Shown: positions 1 through 10,036, counted from the stretch's first letter. The stretch: DNA of 64,000 nucleotides from a bacterium (GCA_027064085.1 JAMOQH010000126.1:1-64000), one strand, 5' to 3'. Notes: generated by a model not told the origin, from the letters alone. Made by a program: numbers and translations.

Positions 1-1
1 A

Positions 2-352
2 AAAGTCAAGAAAATAAGCATAAAAAATCAAAAAAATAAATCAATTAGAGGACAATTTATTGAAATAATTCAACTTTTATCTGAAAAATATAATGAAAAA
101 GTAGTAATTTTAATAGATGAATATGATAAACCTATTTTAGATATGATAGATAAGCCATGTTTGGCTATTGAGGTAAGAGATGAACTTAAAAACTTCTACT
201 CTGTAATAAAGGATAGTGATAAATATTTAAAATTTGTGTTTTTAACTGGTGTCACAAAGTTTTCTAAGGTAAGTTTATTTAGTGGATTGAATAACCTTGA
301 AGATATAACACTGAAAAATATATCAATCAATACAATAAAGTTTATAATATAG
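2..352 (+). pseudogene. AAA-ATPase-like (PF09820-type) gene fragment, 5' end outside window
   Basis: An open frame enters from the left edge and reads to a stop at 350-352 (about 116 codons). It carries a Walker B-like stretch VVILIDEYDKPI followed by VFLTGVTKFSKVSLFSGLNNL, both characteristic of the 'AAA-ATPase-like' family that is normally followed by a PD-(D/E)XK nuclease-like domain (proteins of about 500-580 residues). After LNNLEDIT the family similarity stops abruptly, and the frame ends a few codons later without the rest of the ATPase or the nuclease domain. I infer a truncated or frameshifted gene. The upstream part is not visible, so an intact N-terminal half cannot be excluded. 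This family is often present in many decaying copies per genome. Confidence 0.75.
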
Positions 353-681
353 GTATAGTTTTTGGTAATTTATTTTTCTTTCTGATGCTTTTTTGGTGTT
401 TTTTGATGGTTCTGAGAAAGAACCTATTTTTGTTGTTTAAGCTGATCTTTCATCATTACTATCATCTACAACAAATCCAGAACCAGTTGCAAGTTCTAGT
501 TCTTCTGGAAGCAAGTGGCCATACTTCTCCTAAAATCATTTTGTGATAAAATATTAAGTTAGTATATTATTACAAGTTGACATTATGTAATAATTTCTAT
601 TATACCATAAATTAATTTATTATACTAAATTAAAAATAATAAAATTGTAAATTTATTCATATTGAAGCTCATTCATTTTAT
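353..681. other. Gene-poor stretch with decayed coding remnants
   Basis: No intact gene is visible here. The left half holds the decayed tail of the ATPase-like fragment and, on the minus strand, a 30-codon remnant described separately. The right half (about 540-680) is extremely AT-rich and featureless until the promoter of the activase gene. The mixture of broken frames suggests past insertion and deletion at this place. Confidence 0.5.
437..529 (-). pseudogene. Possible C-terminal remnant of a tyrosine recombinase
   Basis: A 30-codon minus-strand frame beginning EKYGHLLPEELELATG and ending at a TAA resembles the segment just after the catalytic tyrosine in phage-type integrases (consensus like 'Y.HL.pe.l..a'). 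A stop lies immediately upstream in this frame, so no start and no catalytic residues are present. The match is short and could be coincidence. Confidence 0.25.
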
Positions 682-709
682 TTGACAATGTTCAAAAAAA
701 GAATATAAT
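682..709 (+). promoter_or_regulatory. Sigma-70-type promoter of the activase gene
   Basis: TTGACA at 682-687 and TATAAT at 704-709 match both consensus hexamers with a 16-base spacer. They end 32 bases before the ATG at 742, and a strong Shine-Dalgarno GGGAGG lies at 731-736. Confidence 0.8.
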
Positions 710-741
710 CACAATGACTTATTAACCTTGGGGAGGAAAAT

Positions 742-3700
742 ATGAAACATATTTTAGGAATAGATGCAGGAAGTACTACAATATCTATTGCTTTATTAGA
801 TGAAAATAAAAAAGTTATAGATACAAAGTACATATTTCATAAAGGTTTAGTGAAAGAAAATTTAAAAAAAGCACTAAAAGAGATGGATTTAAATGAAATA
901 TATGCGATAGCACTAACTAGTTCAACACCAAATATACTAAAAAATACCATTAGTTATGATAATCAAATTGCAATAATAGAAGCAGTAAAGCTTTTTCATA
1001 AAAAGGTAGGCTCTATTCTAATTGTTGGTGGAGAACAATTTGGATTAATTAAATTTAATGAACTCGGTGATTACAAGAGTTTTAAATCAAATACATCATG
1101 TGCCGCAGGAACTGGTAGTTTTTTAGACCAACAAGCTGTTAGATTAAACTTAAAAGATAGTAAAGAATTGAGTGATATTGCATTTCGTTCAGATGTTAAA
1201 CCTCCACAAATTGCAACTCGTTGTTCTGTATTTGCAAAAACTGATTTAATTCATGCTCAACAAGAAGGTTATAAATTAGCAGAAATAAGTGATGGTTTAT
1301 GTAAAGGTTTATCTAAAAATATTACAGATACTCTATTTTCAGATGAAGATATACTTGAGCCTCTAATTTTTGTTGGTGGTGTTAGTAAAAATATGGCTGT
1401 TTATAAGCATTTAAAAGAGCAAACAAATGTGAATATGATATTACATGATTGGAGTCATTTATATGATGCCATAGGAGTAGCTGTAATTGCTATAGATGAA
1501 GGGAAACTTAAAAACAATTTAATAGATAAATTAGAGTGGATAGAGGATTACAAGGATAAATTATATGGTTATGATGAGTTACAATTAAAATATTCTGATT
1601 ATCCCGATTTTTCTTCTTTAGAATATATTGATTTTACTCCCTCTAATAAAAAAGCCGTTTCGGTAGAAGTAGATTTATATCAAAAATTAGAAAATAACAA
1701 TAATGTTTATATGGGAATAGATATAGGCTCAACTTCTACAAAAGCTATTTTAGTAAATGAACATAGAGATGTTTTAGCTGGATTCTATACTAGAACAAGT
1801 GGACAACCCATAATTGCGACTCAAGCAATTTTTGAGTCTATAGAAGATTTGCAAAAGCGATATAATACAGAATTTAAAATTTTAGGAGCAACAACAACAG
1901 GTAGTGGTAGAAAGTTTATAGGTAAAATTATTGGTGCTGATTTAATGATAGATGAAATTACAGCACATGCAAAAGCTGCTCATGAATTAGACCCTGAAGT
2001 TGATACTATTATTGAAATAGGTGGTCAAGATGCTAAATTTACTACACTAAAAAATGGAATGGTAACATCTTCGATTATGAATAATGTTTGTGCTGCTGGA
2101 ACGGGTAGTTTTATAGAAGAACAAGCTCAAAAACTAGGTGTTCCATTAGCTGAATATTCTAAAAGAGCAGAAAAAGCAAAAGCTCCTGTTTCAAGTGATA
2201 GATGTACTGTTTATATGGAAAGAGATATAAACCACTATTTGAGTGAAGGTTATAGTGTAGATGAAGTTTTATCTTCTGTATTGCATTCTGTAAGAGAAAA
2301 TTACCTTGCTAAAGTTGCTGTTGAAGCAAATATTGGAAGTAAAATATTCTTTCAAGGAGCAACCGCCAGAAATAAAGCTTTAGTTGCTGCATTTGAACAA
2401 AAACTACAAAAACCTATTTTAGTTTCTAAATATTGTCATTTAACTGGTGCTTTAGGTGGAGCTTTAATTGCCATTGAATCAAGTTTAAAACAAAGCTTTT
2501 TTAAGGGCTTGCAACTATATAAAAATAACATACCTATAGAAAATGAAGTCTGCACAATTTGTAATAATAACTGTAAAATTAAAAAAGTTACTGTTGAAAA
2601 TGAAGTTGTTGCATTTGGATTTTTATGTGGACGAGATTATGAAACTAAGAAATTTGTAGCTGAGAAAAAAATAGGTTATGATTTATTAAAAACATATAAA
2701 AAAGCAATGAAGTATCCTTCTATTCCTACTCATAAGTCAGATTTACCTAAAATTGGTATTCCTTTAAGTCTTACAATGTCTCAAAAAGGTAAAGCATGGG
2801 AGTATTTTTTTAAAAAGTTAAATATACCTGTTGTTGTAACAAAAAATCTTGAAAATAGTATTAAAACTGGTAAAAAAGTAAGTGGAGCTGAATTTTGTGT
2901 TCCTATATCATCATTTCATGGTCATGTAAAAGCATTAGAAGGAAAGGCTGACTTATTATTTTTACCAAATTATTTTGAAACCAAAGATAGCAACTTAGAG
3001 AAATTAAGACAATATTGTTACTATACTCAATTTTCAACATCATTAATTGTAAATGCAAAAGGAATATTATTTAATGAAGATAATATTCTTAGTCCAATAA
3101 TTGAAAAAAGTGATTTTAAAACTAAAATAGAATTATATCAAACTCTAAAAAAACATTATAAAATTTCATATTGGGCAATTTCTGCTGCTTTTGATGAAGC
3201 ATTTATGATTTTAGAAAGTGGACAAGAAGAACTTAAAAAAGTTTTTCAAAGAGAATATGAAAATAGGGAAGATATTGATGTCGTTTTATTAGGAAGACCT
3301 TATACTGTTTTAGATAAAAATATGAATAAAGGGATTCCTGAAATATTTGCTAAAAATGGCTTGAAAACATATTTTCAAGAAATGATTCCTTATGAAAAGG
3401 ATGAGCTTTTTGAAATTGAAGATTTATTAAAGAGTTTCCACTGGAATTATACTGCTAAAATTCTTGAAGTAGCTCATGTTGTATCCAAAATGGAAGGCTT
3501 GTATCCTGTTTATGTATCTTCTTTTAAATGTGGACCTGATTCTTTTGCTTTACAGTATTTTAAAAGGATAATGGATAAGGCAAATAAGCCATATTTAATT
3601 TTAGAATTAGATGAACATGATAGTAGCGTTGGTTATGAAACAAGAATTGAGGCAGCAATAAGGGCTTTTAAAAACCATAGTAGAACTAAATTTGAAAAAC

Positions 3701-4953
3701 TAATTACCGATAGGTCACTGCCCATAAATCCTATGATTACTAAGAATTTTAAAGGGAAAAAACTATTGTTTCCCTCTTGGGATGATGTTAGTGCATCTTT
3801 AATAGTTGCATTATTAAAAAGTACTGGAATTGATGCTGAGATGGTTCCTGTTACAGAAAAATCTATAAAACAAGGGCCAAGAAATAATAGTGGTCAATGT
3901 CTACCTATTAATATTATGATAGAGTCTTTTATTGAGTATGTTGAAACAAATAATTTAGATCCAAAACAATGTGTTGCTTGGATGATGGATGCCGTTTTAG
4001 CATGTAATATTAGATTATATCCACATTTAATGAAAACTTCATTTGAAGCTCATGGAAATGGGTTTGAAAACTTAGAAGTATATATGGGTGAAATAACCAT
4101 GACCGATATCTCTATGCAAATATCTTTAAATTTATATTTCGCTTTTATGTTTGCTGGAATGTTAAGAAAACTTGTTAATAAAGTAAGGCCTTATGAAGTA
4201 AATAAAGGCGAAACAGATATAGTTATGGAAAAGAGTAGAGAAATTTTTTATGATACATTTTTAAATAAAACTAATTTAGATGATGCTGTTAAAATTGTAG
4301 TTAATAAATTTAAGAATATTAAAACAATAAAAACAAATAGGCCTAAGGTAGCTATCCTAGGGGATTTATATGTTAGAGATAACGATTTAATGAACCAAAA
4401 TGTAGTTAGAGCGATTGAAGATGCTGGAGGAGAAGCAATCACAACTCCTTATAACGAATATGCTAGAATGATAGCGGCTCCATATATGAAAAGATGGGTT
4501 AAACTTGGTTATTACAAAGAAGCTATGAGTGTTAAAGCTTTAACAACTCTTGTTGCTCAGCTTGAAAAGAAATATTACAAGAGATTTAATGAAGTTTTAC
4601 AAGAAGATAAGCATGTTTATAGTAATAACTTTAAAGATATTCTTGCTGATTATGGTGTAACTTTATCTCATTCGGGAGAATCATTTGATAATTTAATTAA
4701 AATTGATAGTTTAAGTAAAAATTATCCAGATATTTCACTATTTGTGCTTACTAATCCAGCTTTTTGCTGTGCTGGAGCTGTTACAGAAGCTATGTCAAGC
4801 AAGGTTGAAGAACTAACAAATATTCCTGTAGTTGCCTTAAATTATGACGGAACAGGAAGTGATCAGAACAAGAAATTGATTCCGTATATTAAATATGCAA
4901 GAAATAAAATTGATATGAATGAATCTAAACTTAATGGTTATGTTGTTTTATAA
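742..4953 (+). CDS. Double activase / 2-hydroxyacyl-CoA dehydratase-like fusion protein
   Basis: This 1403-residue protein joins two BadF/BadG/BcrA/BcrD-type ATPase domains (about residues 3-270 and 322-585; phosphate-binding GIDAGSTT and GIDIGSTST) to a DUF2229 and HgdB-like C-terminal half (about 690-1395). In the archetype HgdC, a dimer bridged by one [4Fe-4S] cluster uses ATP to inject an electron into a 2-hydroxyacyl-CoA dehydratase. Both ATPase copies here keep the two cluster cysteines (C120 and C161; C450 and C488, in CAAGTGSF and CxVxxxxD contexts), so the tandem could form an intramolecular 'dimer'. A further CxxCxxxC motif lies near 604-611. Full-length fusions of this size are known, usually annotated as CoA activases; the substrate is not established. 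No dehydratase subunits are adjacent. The start is supported by GGGAGG five bases upstream. Confidence 0.88.
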   Translation: MKHILGIDAGSTTISIALLDENKKVIDTKYIFHKGLVKENLKKALKEMDLNEIYAIALTSSTPNILKNTISYDNQIAIIEAVKLFHKKVGSILIVGGEQFGLIKFNELGDYKSFKSNTSCAAGTGSFLDQQAVRLNLKDSKELSDIAFRSDVKPPQIATRCSVFAKTDLIHAQQEGYKLAEISDGLCKGLSKNITDTLFSDEDILEPLIFVGGVSKNMAVYKHLKEQTNVNMILHDWSHLYDAIGVAVIAIDEGKLKNNLIDKLEWIEDYKDKLYGYDELQLKYSDYPDFSSLEYIDFTPSNKKAVSVEVDLYQKLENNNNVYMGIDIGSTSTKAILVNEHRDVLAGFYTRTSGQPIIATQAIFESIEDLQKRYNTEFKILGATTTGSGRKFIGKIIGADLMIDEITAHAKAAHELDPEVDTIIEIGGQDAKFTTLKNGMVTSSIMNNVCAAGTGSFIEEQAQKLGVPLAEYSKRAEKAKAPVSSDRCTVYMERDINHYLSEGYSVDEVLSSVLHSVRENYLAKVAVEANIGSKIFFQGATARNKALVAAFEQKLQKPILVSKYCHLTGALGGALIAIESSLKQSFFKGLQLYKNNIPIENEVCTICNNNCKIKKVTVENEVVAFGFLCGRDYETKKFVAEKKIGYDLLKTYKKAMKYPSIPTHKSDLPKIGIPLSLTMSQKGKAWEYFFKKLNIPVVVTKNLENSIKTGKKVSGAEFCVPISSFHGHVKALEGKADLLFLPNYFETKDSNLEKLRQYCYYTQFSTSLIVNAKGILFNEDNILSPIIEKSDFKTKIELYQTLKKHYKISYWAISAAFDEAFMILESGQEELKKVFQREYENREDIDVVLLGRPYTVLDKNMNKGIPEIFAKNGLKTYFQEMIPYEKDELFEIEDLLKSFHWNYTAKILEVAHVVSKMEGLYPVYVSSFKCGPDSFALQYFKRIMDKANKPYLILELDEHDSSVGYETRIEAAIRAFKNHSRTKFEKLITDRSLPINPMITKNFKGKKLLFPSWDDVSASLIVALLKSTGIDAEMVPVTEKSIKQGPRNNSGQCLPINIMIESFIEYVETNNLDPKQCVAWMMDAVLACNIRLYPHLMKTSFEAHGNGFENLEVYMGEITMTDISMQISLNLYFAFMFAGMLRKLVNKVRPYEVNKGETDIVMEKSREIFYDTFLNKTNLDDAVKIVVNKFKNIKTIKTNRPKVAILGDLYVRDNDLMNQNVVRAIEDAGGEAITTPYNEYARMIAAPYMKRWVKLGYYKEAMSVKALTTLVAQLEKKYYKRFNEVLQEDKHVYSNNFKDILADYGVTLSHSGESFDNLIKIDSLSKNYPDISLFVLTNPAFCCAGAVTEAMSSKVEELTNIPVVALNYDGTGSDQNKKLIPYIKYARNKIDMNESKLNGYVVL

Positions 4954-5037
4954 CACTCATAAATAAAGACTTATAGGCTTTATTTACTGCGTAAAACACC
5001 TTGTGCAGGGGAATTTTATATTTGTTTTACCATTTTA

Positions 5038-6162
5038 TTATGGAAAGGTGGTTGTAGCAGACATCTCTTTATCTAAATACAATGCCAATAAACCAAAAAT
5101 CGCAATTATTGAAGAATATAAAAACACATATTTTCCGTAAGTTAATCCTGATAATAATGCACCAACAAGCCCTCCTAATCCATAAGAAATACCTGATAAA
5201 AACAGCATAGCAATCTTTCGAGCATCTTTGTAAATATTGTATAAATATAAAATTGTAGCAGAATAATAAAGGGCAAAGCTAATTGCATGAAGTGCTTGAG
5301 AAAAAAATGAAACATAGATATTTGAAGGAAATATAAATAATAAAAACCATCTTAGTACAGTTATTGATATAGAAAATTTTATAATTTTAACTAATCCGAT
5401 TTTTAAAATAAAATCCTGAAAATATAAGATTATTACTTCACATATAACAGAAAATGACCATAAATAGCTTACCATATTCATGTTTATTCCGTGTTTTGTT
5501 TCGTATATAGTGAAAAAATTATAATATGCTCCAAAACTAATTTGAATTAAAAATACTGAAAGCCAAAAGCCCTTATGTTTTAATAAAGAGAGAGTTGCAG
5601 GAGCAGTTTTTACTTTATTTATTGAATTATCTCCATTATTATTACTACGATTTTTATCAAAAAGCATAGTTATTGAAATTAATACAAAAATTAAAGTTGC
5701 AAAAATATAAACAAGCAGTATCAATTTGTAATCTTCAGAGAAATTAGATGCAATTAAAGATATAAAAATAAAACCTAAAGAGCCATAAAGCCTTGATTTA
5801 CCATATTTTTCTTTTAAAATGTTCATGGTTATTAGCTCTGTATAAGGATAAATAATAGTCATACCTATACCCGCTAAAAAATTGCTAAGTAAAAGCCAAT
5901 AATAATGATTAATGGTAATTAGTAATAGTATAGAACTAGCCAAAGAAGTAAATAAAGCAAAGGCAAATACTTTATCCGTTAATTTAAACTTTTTTAAAAA
6001 AACAAATGGTATTGAAAATCTAATTAGGGGAATTGTTGCAAATATGATTCCAATTTGCATAGATGAATATTTGAAATTATCTAATATTTTAGGAAGATAA
6101 ATCATATATATTCCAATGGTGATATAAAAAAAGAAATAAAACGATGACAACTTTAAAAACAT
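5038..6162 (-). CDS. MFS-type transporter (MFS_1-like)
   Basis: A 374-residue, very hydrophobic protein with about 12 predicted membrane segments, beginning with the FYITIGIYMIYLP stretch typical of the MFS_1-like/nucleoside-permease-like branch (PhpT/HsrA/LacY relatives). A basic loop with KNRSNNN near residue 170-180 separates the two six-helix halves, as expected. The substrate cannot be predicted. It is convergent with the activase gene, 84 bases away, and has its own promoter-like hexamers upstream, so it seems to be a single-gene unit. The region between it and the flagellin stop holds no other gene. Confidence 0.8.
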   Translation of the reverse strand: MFLKLSSFYFFFYITIGIYMIYLPKILDNFKYSSMQIGIIFATIPLIRFSIPFVFLKKFKLTDKVFAFALFTSLASSILLLITINHYYWLLLSNFLAGIGMTIIYPYTELITMNILKEKYGKSRLYGSLGFIFISLIASNFSEDYKLILLVYIFATLIFVLISITMLFDKNRSNNNGDNSINKVKTAPATLSLLKHKGFWLSVFLIQISFGAYYNFFTIYETKHGINMNMVSYLWSFSVICEVIILYFQDFILKIGLVKIIKFSISITVLRWFLLFIFPSNIYVSFFSQALHAISFALYYSATILYLYNIYKDARKIAMLFLSGISYGLGGLVGALLSGLTYGKYVFLYSSIIAIFGLLALYLDKEMSATTTFP

Positions 6163-6187
6163 TTTTCTCCCGAAGAGTAAAAGAGAG

Positions 6188-6215
6188 AGTATATAGATTA
6201 TTTAAAAAATATCAA
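6188..6215 (-). promoter_or_regulatory. Probable sigma-70 promoter of the MFS gene
   Basis: On the minus strand TTGATA (6210-6215) and TATACT (6188-6193) are separated by 16 bases and lie 26 bases upstream of the start codon. Confidence 0.5.
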
Positions 6216-6367
6216 ATGTTTTTTGGGGATTTTTATTATTAGAGTAGTGGTAGTAATTTTGTTTTCTAATAATTACTGAATTAGAACAATTTTACTCTCT
6301 CACCAAAGTAAAAAATTAATAATTACTACAAAATGAAACCAGCAATCTTAAACTTTGCTTTAAGCAA

Positions 6368-9300
6368 TTAACGAAGTAGGCTCATTAAACCTTGACTTTG
6401 TTGATTAGCTTGAGCCAACATAGAAGTAGAAGCCTGAGATAAAATCTGAGACTTAGACAACTTAGTTGTTTCTTGTGCAATATTAAGATCTCTGATTCTT
6501 GATTCTGCAGCTGTTTGGTTTTCAGATTGAACATCTAAATTAGCCATAGTATGTTCAAGCCTATTAACCCATGCACCAATCTTAGCTCTTTCAGATGAAA
6601 TTTTTTCTATCGCTTTATCAACTTGAGTTATAGCACTTTTTGCTTCATCAGCATCAGTTACTTGAACTTTGTCAATTTTTAGTGAGTGAGCATCAGATTG
6701 CATTATATTAACATTTAGAGTTTGACCTTGGTTTGCACCAATTTGAAAATCAGTTGAATTATTAACAATTTTCATCGTTTCTATTTTAGAACCATATTCA
6801 CTTTTAAATACGAAATTTTTAGCTTTTGTATCATAAGAAGCTTGTAAGTCATAAGATTGGTCAACCTCTATTTCAACACCATCAACAATATTATGTATAA
6901 TGTTATCACTAACGGTATCTGTTCCTACAACAGTACCAGATAAACTATCTTTTACTGTTACATCTAGTTCATTTTCTGTAGCATTTTGAGTTTCAGATAA
7001 TCCTAATGCAGTTTTTAATTGCTCACTACCTGATACAAAAATTCTACCATTTGCTCCAGATACTGCAGACCTAATAACGATAGAACCTTGTTGTGATTCT
7101 ATAGAACCTGCTGTTGATTCTGTTACAAAACTAACAATATTTTGGTCTAGTGCACTACTGCCTGTAGAAATGCCAAGTCCTCCATCCTCAACACCACTAG
7201 TAATTGCATTTCTTAATTTATCTACAACATCATTTAATGAATCTCCACCATCAATATAAACATCAGCTTTGTCACCATAAGCATTATATATTGAAAAAGT
7301 TTCTCCATTTTCGCCTAAAATAAATTGTCCATCTGCATTATAAAATCTATCTATATCCTTAAGTGTTGTTGATGCCTGAACATCTCCTCCACCATTTTCT
7401 GTTGCTGTAAATGAAGCAGAACCATCAGTTGGTAAAGTACCTGTATCATTTAATGAAAACTTTGCATCAACAGAGCCTAAACTAACATGACCATTTTCTT
7501 GATCCATATAAGCAACGCCTAAAGTAGTCATTTTCTCATCTAAAGCACCATTATTGTGAGAGGTAACAACACCCATTTGATATTCACCTGATTTTGGGTC
7601 AAAAGCATCAATTCTTGTTAAATCCCCCTCTGTATTATGATACCTTCTTGTAACAGTTGTATCAGCTGTTGTAATATTTCCGCCCACTTCTGAATGAGTC
7701 ATAGTAAAATCATCACTTAAAGCAGAAAAATCTAATTGATGATTTGTACTATCATAAACAACAGAAACAGCATTAGATAATTTGGTTCCGTCTGAACCAA
7801 CAACTGAATTGAATTTTGTTATAAAATCTGTTGCAATCTCAGCTTCTGTTTTAGTTGCTGCATCTAAATCCACATCAAAATTGAATATTTCTCCAGCTAC
7901 ATCAATCTGCATAGAGATATTGCTATCTGCACCACTATCGGTAATATCAAGACTGTAATTATTGTAAACAATTCCACCTGCACTAGGATCAGCATTAGCA
8001 TTATCATTCATTGCAATTAGAATTCTATCTCCTGCTTGGAAATTACCTGGAATACCATCATTAGTGAAAGCATTATTAAAATCCAAAGAATAATAACCAT
8101 CAGTTGCGGTTTTGTCACTACCACTTCCATCCCAAATATCCTCAACATAAGTCCAGCTATTTCCACCATCAAAACTAACCTTTGCATCAAGGCCTGCATC
8201 TCCAATACTACCATCTGTTGTAAATTCAACTAAAGCTGTTGTTCCATGGTGTGAGTTTGAAGAAGTTGTAAATGCTGCATCAGCTGTACTTCCAAGTTTT
8301 CCCATTCCAGTTACGAATTGTGCATCCCATATATCATCTGTATTAGTCATACCAAAAACAGTATCATTAGCTGCATCAACACCATCAACTTGAACTTTAT
8401 AATCCAATGCTTTGTTTTCATTTATTGCATAAAATTTAAGCTCTAAACCGTCTGCTTCTGCTCTAATACTTTCATTTAGCCTATTATCTGCATTAAATGA
8501 ATCTGCAAGAGCAGTAACTCCAGCTGCTGTCACTGCGGCAACACTACCAGTAAAGGTAATGGTATTATTTGGGTCTCCATCAAGATTAAAATCTAAACTA
8601 ACTGCTCCAGTATTAGCAATAGTTAAATCTAAATCTAATTTTGCTTCAGTAAAACCTGTTGAACCAGCTTTTAAACTACTTCCCATAATATGATAAATAT
8701 CATCTTGATATGTTGTTGTAACATCCTGACCGCTAACCGTTTCAAGTCTATCGAGTATCATAGACCCATCACCTTTCTCATCAACAATTAAGTTATAGTT
8801 TGAATCTGAAGTTGGGGATGTTGTAAGATTATTAAGATTAGTAAACTCTGCAACTCCTGATTTAGAAGTACGATGTTGTACATCAAAAGTACCTTTTTGG
8901 TCAGCATTAAGATTTGTAATATTACCAGTGTTACCACCAGTTGCAGTTTCATCAATTTCTAATGTAAAATCTTTTGATGAATCTTTCATTGTAAAAATTG
9001 CTGTTTCTCCACTAATTGTTAAAGTCATTTTACTAGATAAACCTGCATCGGCACCAGCCCCACCTGCTGCTAAAAAAGCAGTTTGTAAATTACTCATTGA
9101 AGTGGTTAAGTCATCCTCATCAGCAACAGAATTAACTAGATAATTTACTCCATCAACTTTAAAATCTAAATTAAGAGTTGTTGTATCTCCATTACCACCT
9201 GCTCCTAAATTTAAGCTTAATTTATGTTCAGCTGCAGAAGCATTTAAATCTTTACTTTCTACAGATTGAACACCATCTTTAACTCTAAAAATAGAAGATG

Positions 9301-9841
9301 CTTGAACTTGGTTTGTTCCTGCTTTGGCATTAATTTCTAGTTGGTATTCTCCATCAGAAACCTTACCGTCAGTAAAAACTGCACTCATTTTAGATGTAGA
9401 AAAAGATGCAAATCCTGTTGCGTCACCTGTTAATAATTTTTTGGTATTAAATTCTGTTCTTGTTGAAATACCATCAACTTCATCCTTTAAAGCATCAACT
9501 TCTTTTTGAACTTCTATTCTATCATTAGAAGTAAGTGTACCATTAGAAGCTTGAACAGCTAATTCTCTCATTCTTTGAAGAATTGAATGTGTTTCGTTTA
9601 ATGCACCTTCAGCTGTTTGAAGCATTGAAATACCATTCTGAGCATTTTCATTAGCTTTATTAAGACCTCTTATTTGAGTTCTCATTTTTTCACTAATTGC
9701 TAAACCTGAAGCATCATCACTAGCTTGATTAATTCTTAAACCAGTTGATAATCTTTTAATTGAAGATGTTTGTGCTTTTGTTGCACCTTGTAAATTTGTT
9801 TTAGCAGTTAAAGCTGCCATATTGTTTAAAACTGATAACAT
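6368..9841 (-). CDS. fliC: Giant flagellin I
   Basis: A filament subunit of 1157 residues, about twice the usual 280-500. The N-terminal D0/D1 domain (about 1-140: SIKRLSTGLRINQASDDASG, ASNGTLTSNDR) and C-terminal D1/D0 domain (last ~85 residues, ending in ANQQSQGLMSLLR) are canonical; about 930 residues of surface-exposed central sequence lie between. The central part is rich in D, G, T, S and N with almost no Cys, as in secreted subunits. An upstream in-frame ATG (9853) exists, but it overlaps the Shine-Dalgarno GGAGG of the ATG at 9841, which gives the classic flagellin start MLS; I therefore choose 9841. It lies 195 bases downstream of giant flagellin II in the same direction and has no obvious sigma-28 site of its own, so it may be read from the upstream promoter. 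The two are clear paralogues along their whole length. Confidence 0.95.
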   Translation of the reverse strand: MLSVLNNMAALTAKTNLQGATKAQTSSIKRLSTGLRINQASDDASGLAISEKMRTQIRGLNKANENAQNGISMLQTAEGALNETHSILQRMRELAVQASNGTLTSNDRIEVQKEVDALKDEVDGISTRTEFNTKKLLTGDATGFASFSTSKMSAVFTDGKVSDGEYQLEINAKAGTNQVQASSIFRVKDGVQSVESKDLNASAAEHKLSLNLGAGGNGDTTTLNLDFKVDGVNYLVNSVADEDDLTTSMSNLQTAFLAAGGAGADAGLSSKMTLTISGETAIFTMKDSSKDFTLEIDETATGGNTGNITNLNADQKGTFDVQHRTSKSGVAEFTNLNNLTTSPTSDSNYNLIVDEKGDGSMILDRLETVSGQDVTTTYQDDIYHIMGSSLKAGSTGFTEAKLDLDLTIANTGAVSLDFNLDGDPNNTITFTGSVAAVTAAGVTALADSFNADNRLNESIRAEADGLELKFYAINENKALDYKVQVDGVDAANDTVFGMTNTDDIWDAQFVTGMGKLGSTADAAFTTSSNSHHGTTALVEFTTDGSIGDAGLDAKVSFDGGNSWTYVEDIWDGSGSDKTATDGYYSLDFNNAFTNDGIPGNFQAGDRILIAMNDNANADPSAGGIVYNNYSLDITDSGADSNISMQIDVAGEIFNFDVDLDAATKTEAEIATDFITKFNSVVGSDGTKLSNAVSVVYDSTNHQLDFSALSDDFTMTHSEVGGNITTADTTVTRRYHNTEGDLTRIDAFDPKSGEYQMGVVTSHNNGALDEKMTTLGVAYMDQENGHVSLGSVDAKFSLNDTGTLPTDGSASFTATENGGGDVQASTTLKDIDRFYNADGQFILGENGETFSIYNAYGDKADVYIDGGDSLNDVVDKLRNAITSGVEDGGLGISTGSSALDQNIVSFVTESTAGSIESQQGSIVIRSAVSGANGRIFVSGSEQLKTALGLSETQNATENELDVTVKDSLSGTVVGTDTVSDNIIHNIVDGVEIEVDQSYDLQASYDTKAKNFVFKSEYGSKIETMKIVNNSTDFQIGANQGQTLNVNIMQSDAHSLKIDKVQVTDADEAKSAITQVDKAIEKISSERAKIGAWVNRLEHTMANLDVQSENQTAAESRIRDLNIAQETTKLSKSQILSQASTSMLAQANQQSQGLMSLLR

Positions 9842-9918
9842 AATTTCCTCCATGAAATCATTATTAATAAAATAGCCAAATCCTTTTGACTCTGCTTATT
9901 GTAATTAAAATCTAGTTT

Positions 9919-9957
9919 TTAGATTCTCATTACACATAATAAACTAAATAGTTTCAT
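9919..9957 (-). CDS. Possible 12-codon leader peptide between the giant flagellins
   Basis: Between the two flagellin genes a minimal frame MKLFSLLCVMRI is preceded by a strong Shine-Dalgarno AGGAG (9963-9967) at ideal spacing. Its stop codon falls inside a small perfect hairpin (arms AATCTA/TAGATT, 9909-9925). This arrangement is what a translational or attenuation leader for flagellin I would look like. No conservation can be tested here; it may be chance or a degenerate start region. Confidence 0.3.
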   Translation of the reverse strand: MKLFSLLCVMRI

Positions 9958-10036
9958 AAGTTCTCCTAAATTAATAATTAATAAAATTAAATATACTCTT
10001 GTTTCCTCCTTATATCACTTCTTATAATTTTTTATT

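Noticed and set aside
6181-6194. 14-base purine-rich match to 29629-29642
   Set aside because: Low-complexity AG tract; one copy lies at the MFS promoter and the flanks do not align, so a real repeat family is not supported.
6265-6279. Exact 15-base repeat also found at 50775-50789
   Set aside because: AT-only-type 15-mers are expected by chance in DNA this AT-rich; flanks are unrelated.
8017-9509. Several open frames of 60-75 codons inside giant flagellin I, on both strands
   Set aside because: They lie fully within a gene with strong family evidence, have no ribosome-binding sites of their own and encode low-complexity shadows.
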